A DNA stretch of 8,185 nucleotides from positions 1 through 8,185 of the forward strand of contig JBFFZZ010000131.1 of assembly GCA_041568335.1 (NCBI GenBank), read 5' to 3'. Below, one piece after another: positions 7,520-8,185 of this stretch; the stretch's first letter is position 1, and each line of letters begins with the position of its first letter. The translations under genes and the position numbers were made by a program. The notes beneath the pieces were generated by a model. That model worked only from the letters and a program-made list of their open reading frames with translations, had not been told where the DNA came from and ran no database searches. This DNA is from WVWW01 sp041568335 (GTDB lineage Bacteria; Acidobacteriota; Polarisedimenticolia; Polarisedimenticolales; Polarisedimenticolaceae).

Positions 7520-7555
7520 AAAGAAAAGCCCCGAGGGGTTCCGGTCCTCGGGGCT
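7520..7555 (-). terminator. Rho-independent terminator, minus strand
   Basis: AGCCCCGAGG (7555-7546 on the minus strand) pairs perfectly over 10 bp with CCTCGGGGCT (7536-7527) around a 9-nt loop. Minus-strand RNA then runs into UUUCUUU. The plus strand has no T-run after the stem, so the signal acts only on leftward transcription. It lies about 135 nt beyond the gcvP stop and about 100 nt before the first kinase gene, which fits ending gcvP transcription. A leader attenuator role is a less likely alternative. Confidence 0.85.
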
Positions 7556-7570
7556 ACCCACTTGTTCGAT

Positions 7571-7589
7571 AGGACCGGGGGGAGGTCCT
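7571..7589 (-). repeat. 6-bp hairpin upstream of the terminator, with alternative pairing to it
   Basis: AGGACC (7571-7576) and GGTCCT (7584-7589) are reverse complements around a 7-nt loop. The arm at 7571-7578 is also perfectly complementary over 8 bp to 7541-7548, which is part of the terminator stem and loop, so two mutually exclusive foldings are possible in minus-strand RNA. Confidence 0.45.
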
Positions 7590-7651
7590 TTCGGACGCCG
7601 ATATAAGTACATCGCGCCCGGATTTCCCTCAACGTCGACCACGGGCTTGGC

Positions 7652-7668
7652 GCGGACGATCCGTCCGC
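7652..7668 (-). repeat. 7-bp hairpin just after the gcvP stop codon
   Basis: GCGGACG (7652-7658) and CGTCCGC (7662-7668) are reverse complements around a 3-nt loop, beginning 21 nt after the gcvP stop. No T-run follows on the minus strand. It may protect the 3' end of the gcvP message or be incidental in GC-rich sequence. Confidence 0.4.
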
Positions 7669-7689
7669 ACCACGAAAAACACCGTTTTC

Positions 7690-8185
7690 TCAGGGATCCT
7701 GCAGTCGAGCCAGCTCTTCGACGCTGGGACACGTGCAGATCAGGTTGCGGTCGCCCCAGACGTTGTCGATCCGACCGGAGTAGGGCCAGAACTTCTGCTG
7801 GCGGACCCATTCCAAAGGGAAGGCCGCCTGCTCGCGGGTGTACGGCCGCTCCCAGACATCCGACGCGATGTCCTGCGCGGTGTGCGGGGCGTTGCGCAGC
7901 GGGTTGTTGTCGACATCGATGCGGCCTTCTTCGATCGCACGAATCTCCTCACGGATCAGGATCATCGCCTCGCAGAAACGGTCCAGCTCCTCGCGGGACT
8001 CGCTCTCCGTCGGCTCGATCATCAGCGTCCCGGCGACCGGCCAGGACATCGTCGGCGCGTGAATCCCGAAGTCCATCAGACGCTTGGCCACGTCGTCGAC
8101 GCTCAGGCCGGCGCTCTGGCGAAACTCCCGCGTGTCCAGGATGAACTCGTGCGCGACGCGACCGCCGGGTCCGGTGTAGAGCACC
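7690..8185 (-). CDS. gcvP: Glycine dehydrogenase (decarboxylating), P-protein, C-terminal fragment
   Basis: The last 165 or so residues of the pyridoxal-phosphate P-protein of the glycine cleavage system are visible; the 5' part lies outside the window. The enzyme decarboxylates glycine and passes the aminomethyl group to the lipoyl arm of H-protein in the cytoplasm. The C-terminal family pattern is unmistakable and ordered: GRVAHEFILD, AKRLMDFGIHAPTMSWPVAG, TLMIEPTESES, DNNPLRNAPHT, FWPYSGRIDNVWGDRNL and a terminal ICTCPSVEEL. This closely follows the C-terminus of single-chain GcvP as in E. coli. Whether this organism has one chain or the split two-subunit form cannot be decided from the fragment. 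It ends with TGA at 7692-7690 and is followed by the terminator, so it is probably a unit separate from the kinases. Confidence 0.95.
   Translation of the reverse strand, partial: VLYTGPGGRVAHEFILDTREFRQSAGLSVDDVAKRLMDFGIHAPTMSWPVAGTLMIEPTESESREELDRFCEAMILIREEIRAIEEGRIDVDNNPLRNAPHTAQDIASDVWERPYTREQAAFPLEWVRQQKFWPYSGRIDNVWGDRNLICTCPSVEELARLQDP

Larger units (their letters stand above)
7422..7689 (-). other. Intergenic region between gcvP and the kinase genes
   Basis: These 268 nt carry no convincing gene. In minus-strand order they hold a 7-bp hairpin just after gcvP, an AT-rich patch GTACTTATAT (7610-7601) 15 nt after TTGAGG (7632-7627), a 6-bp hairpin, the intrinsic terminator, and then about 98 nt leading to the first kinase gene. 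The kinase promoter should be in this last part or near the AT-rich patch. TAGAAT (7493-7488) is a possible -10 box but has no good -35 partner, so no promoter is called. Confidence 0.6.

Noticed and set aside
7463..7612. Possible small protein on the minus strand starting with ATG 7612 and passing through the terminator
   Set aside because: The 49-codon frame would cross the terminator stem, the nearest GAGGG is about 13 nt from the ATG, and the Pro/Arg/Gly-rich translation resembles nothing I recognise.
7026..8144. 372-codon plus-strand open frame spanning kinase, intergenic region and gcvP
   Set aside because: It runs antisense through two real genes and a terminator, and its translation changes character along its length.

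Overview
The window reads as chromosomal DNA from a GC-rich Gram-negative bacterium. Every supported gene lies on the minus strand, so the biological order runs from high to low coordinates. Eukaryotic-like Ser/Thr kinases with TolB-like and TPR sensor regions, together with a polytopic sensor of a type I associate with delta-proteobacterial or myxobacterial signalling proteins, suggest Myxococcota or a related environmental lineage. That placement is inference; no rRNA or other firm taxonomic marker is present.

Layout in transcription order: (1) the C-terminal end of glycine dehydrogenase (gcvP, 8185-7690), cut by the window edge; (2) a 268-nt intergenic region with three hairpins, one of them a convincing minus-strand intrinsic terminator at 7555-7520; (3) a Ser/Thr kinase with TolB-like and TPR regions and no visible membrane segment (7421-5196); (4) a stand-alone kinase fold that has lost most catalytic residues, a predicted pseudokinase (5105-4266), preceded by an 8-bp inverted repeat; (5) a second kinase/TolB/TPR protein carrying one membrane segment (4230-1585); (6) a membrane-anchored thioredoxin-fold protein with a CxC motif (1471-809); (7) the start of a six-helix, histidine-rich membrane sensor that continues into a cytoplasmic signalling region and leaves the window (790-1).

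The kinase genes are separated by 90 and 35 nt and probably form one transcription unit insulated from gcvP by the terminator. The last two genes are separated by 18 nt and look like a translationally linked pair; the 113-nt gap before them may or may not break the operon. The most interesting reading is a signalling module: two active kinases with matching sensor architecture, one predicted cytoplasmic and one membrane-anchored, flanking a pseudokinase that may act as scaffold, allosteric regulator or substrate. Beside it sits a redox-like protein paired with a membrane sensor. Joint function is inferred from gene order only. All long plus-strand open frames are antisense shadows of these genes.
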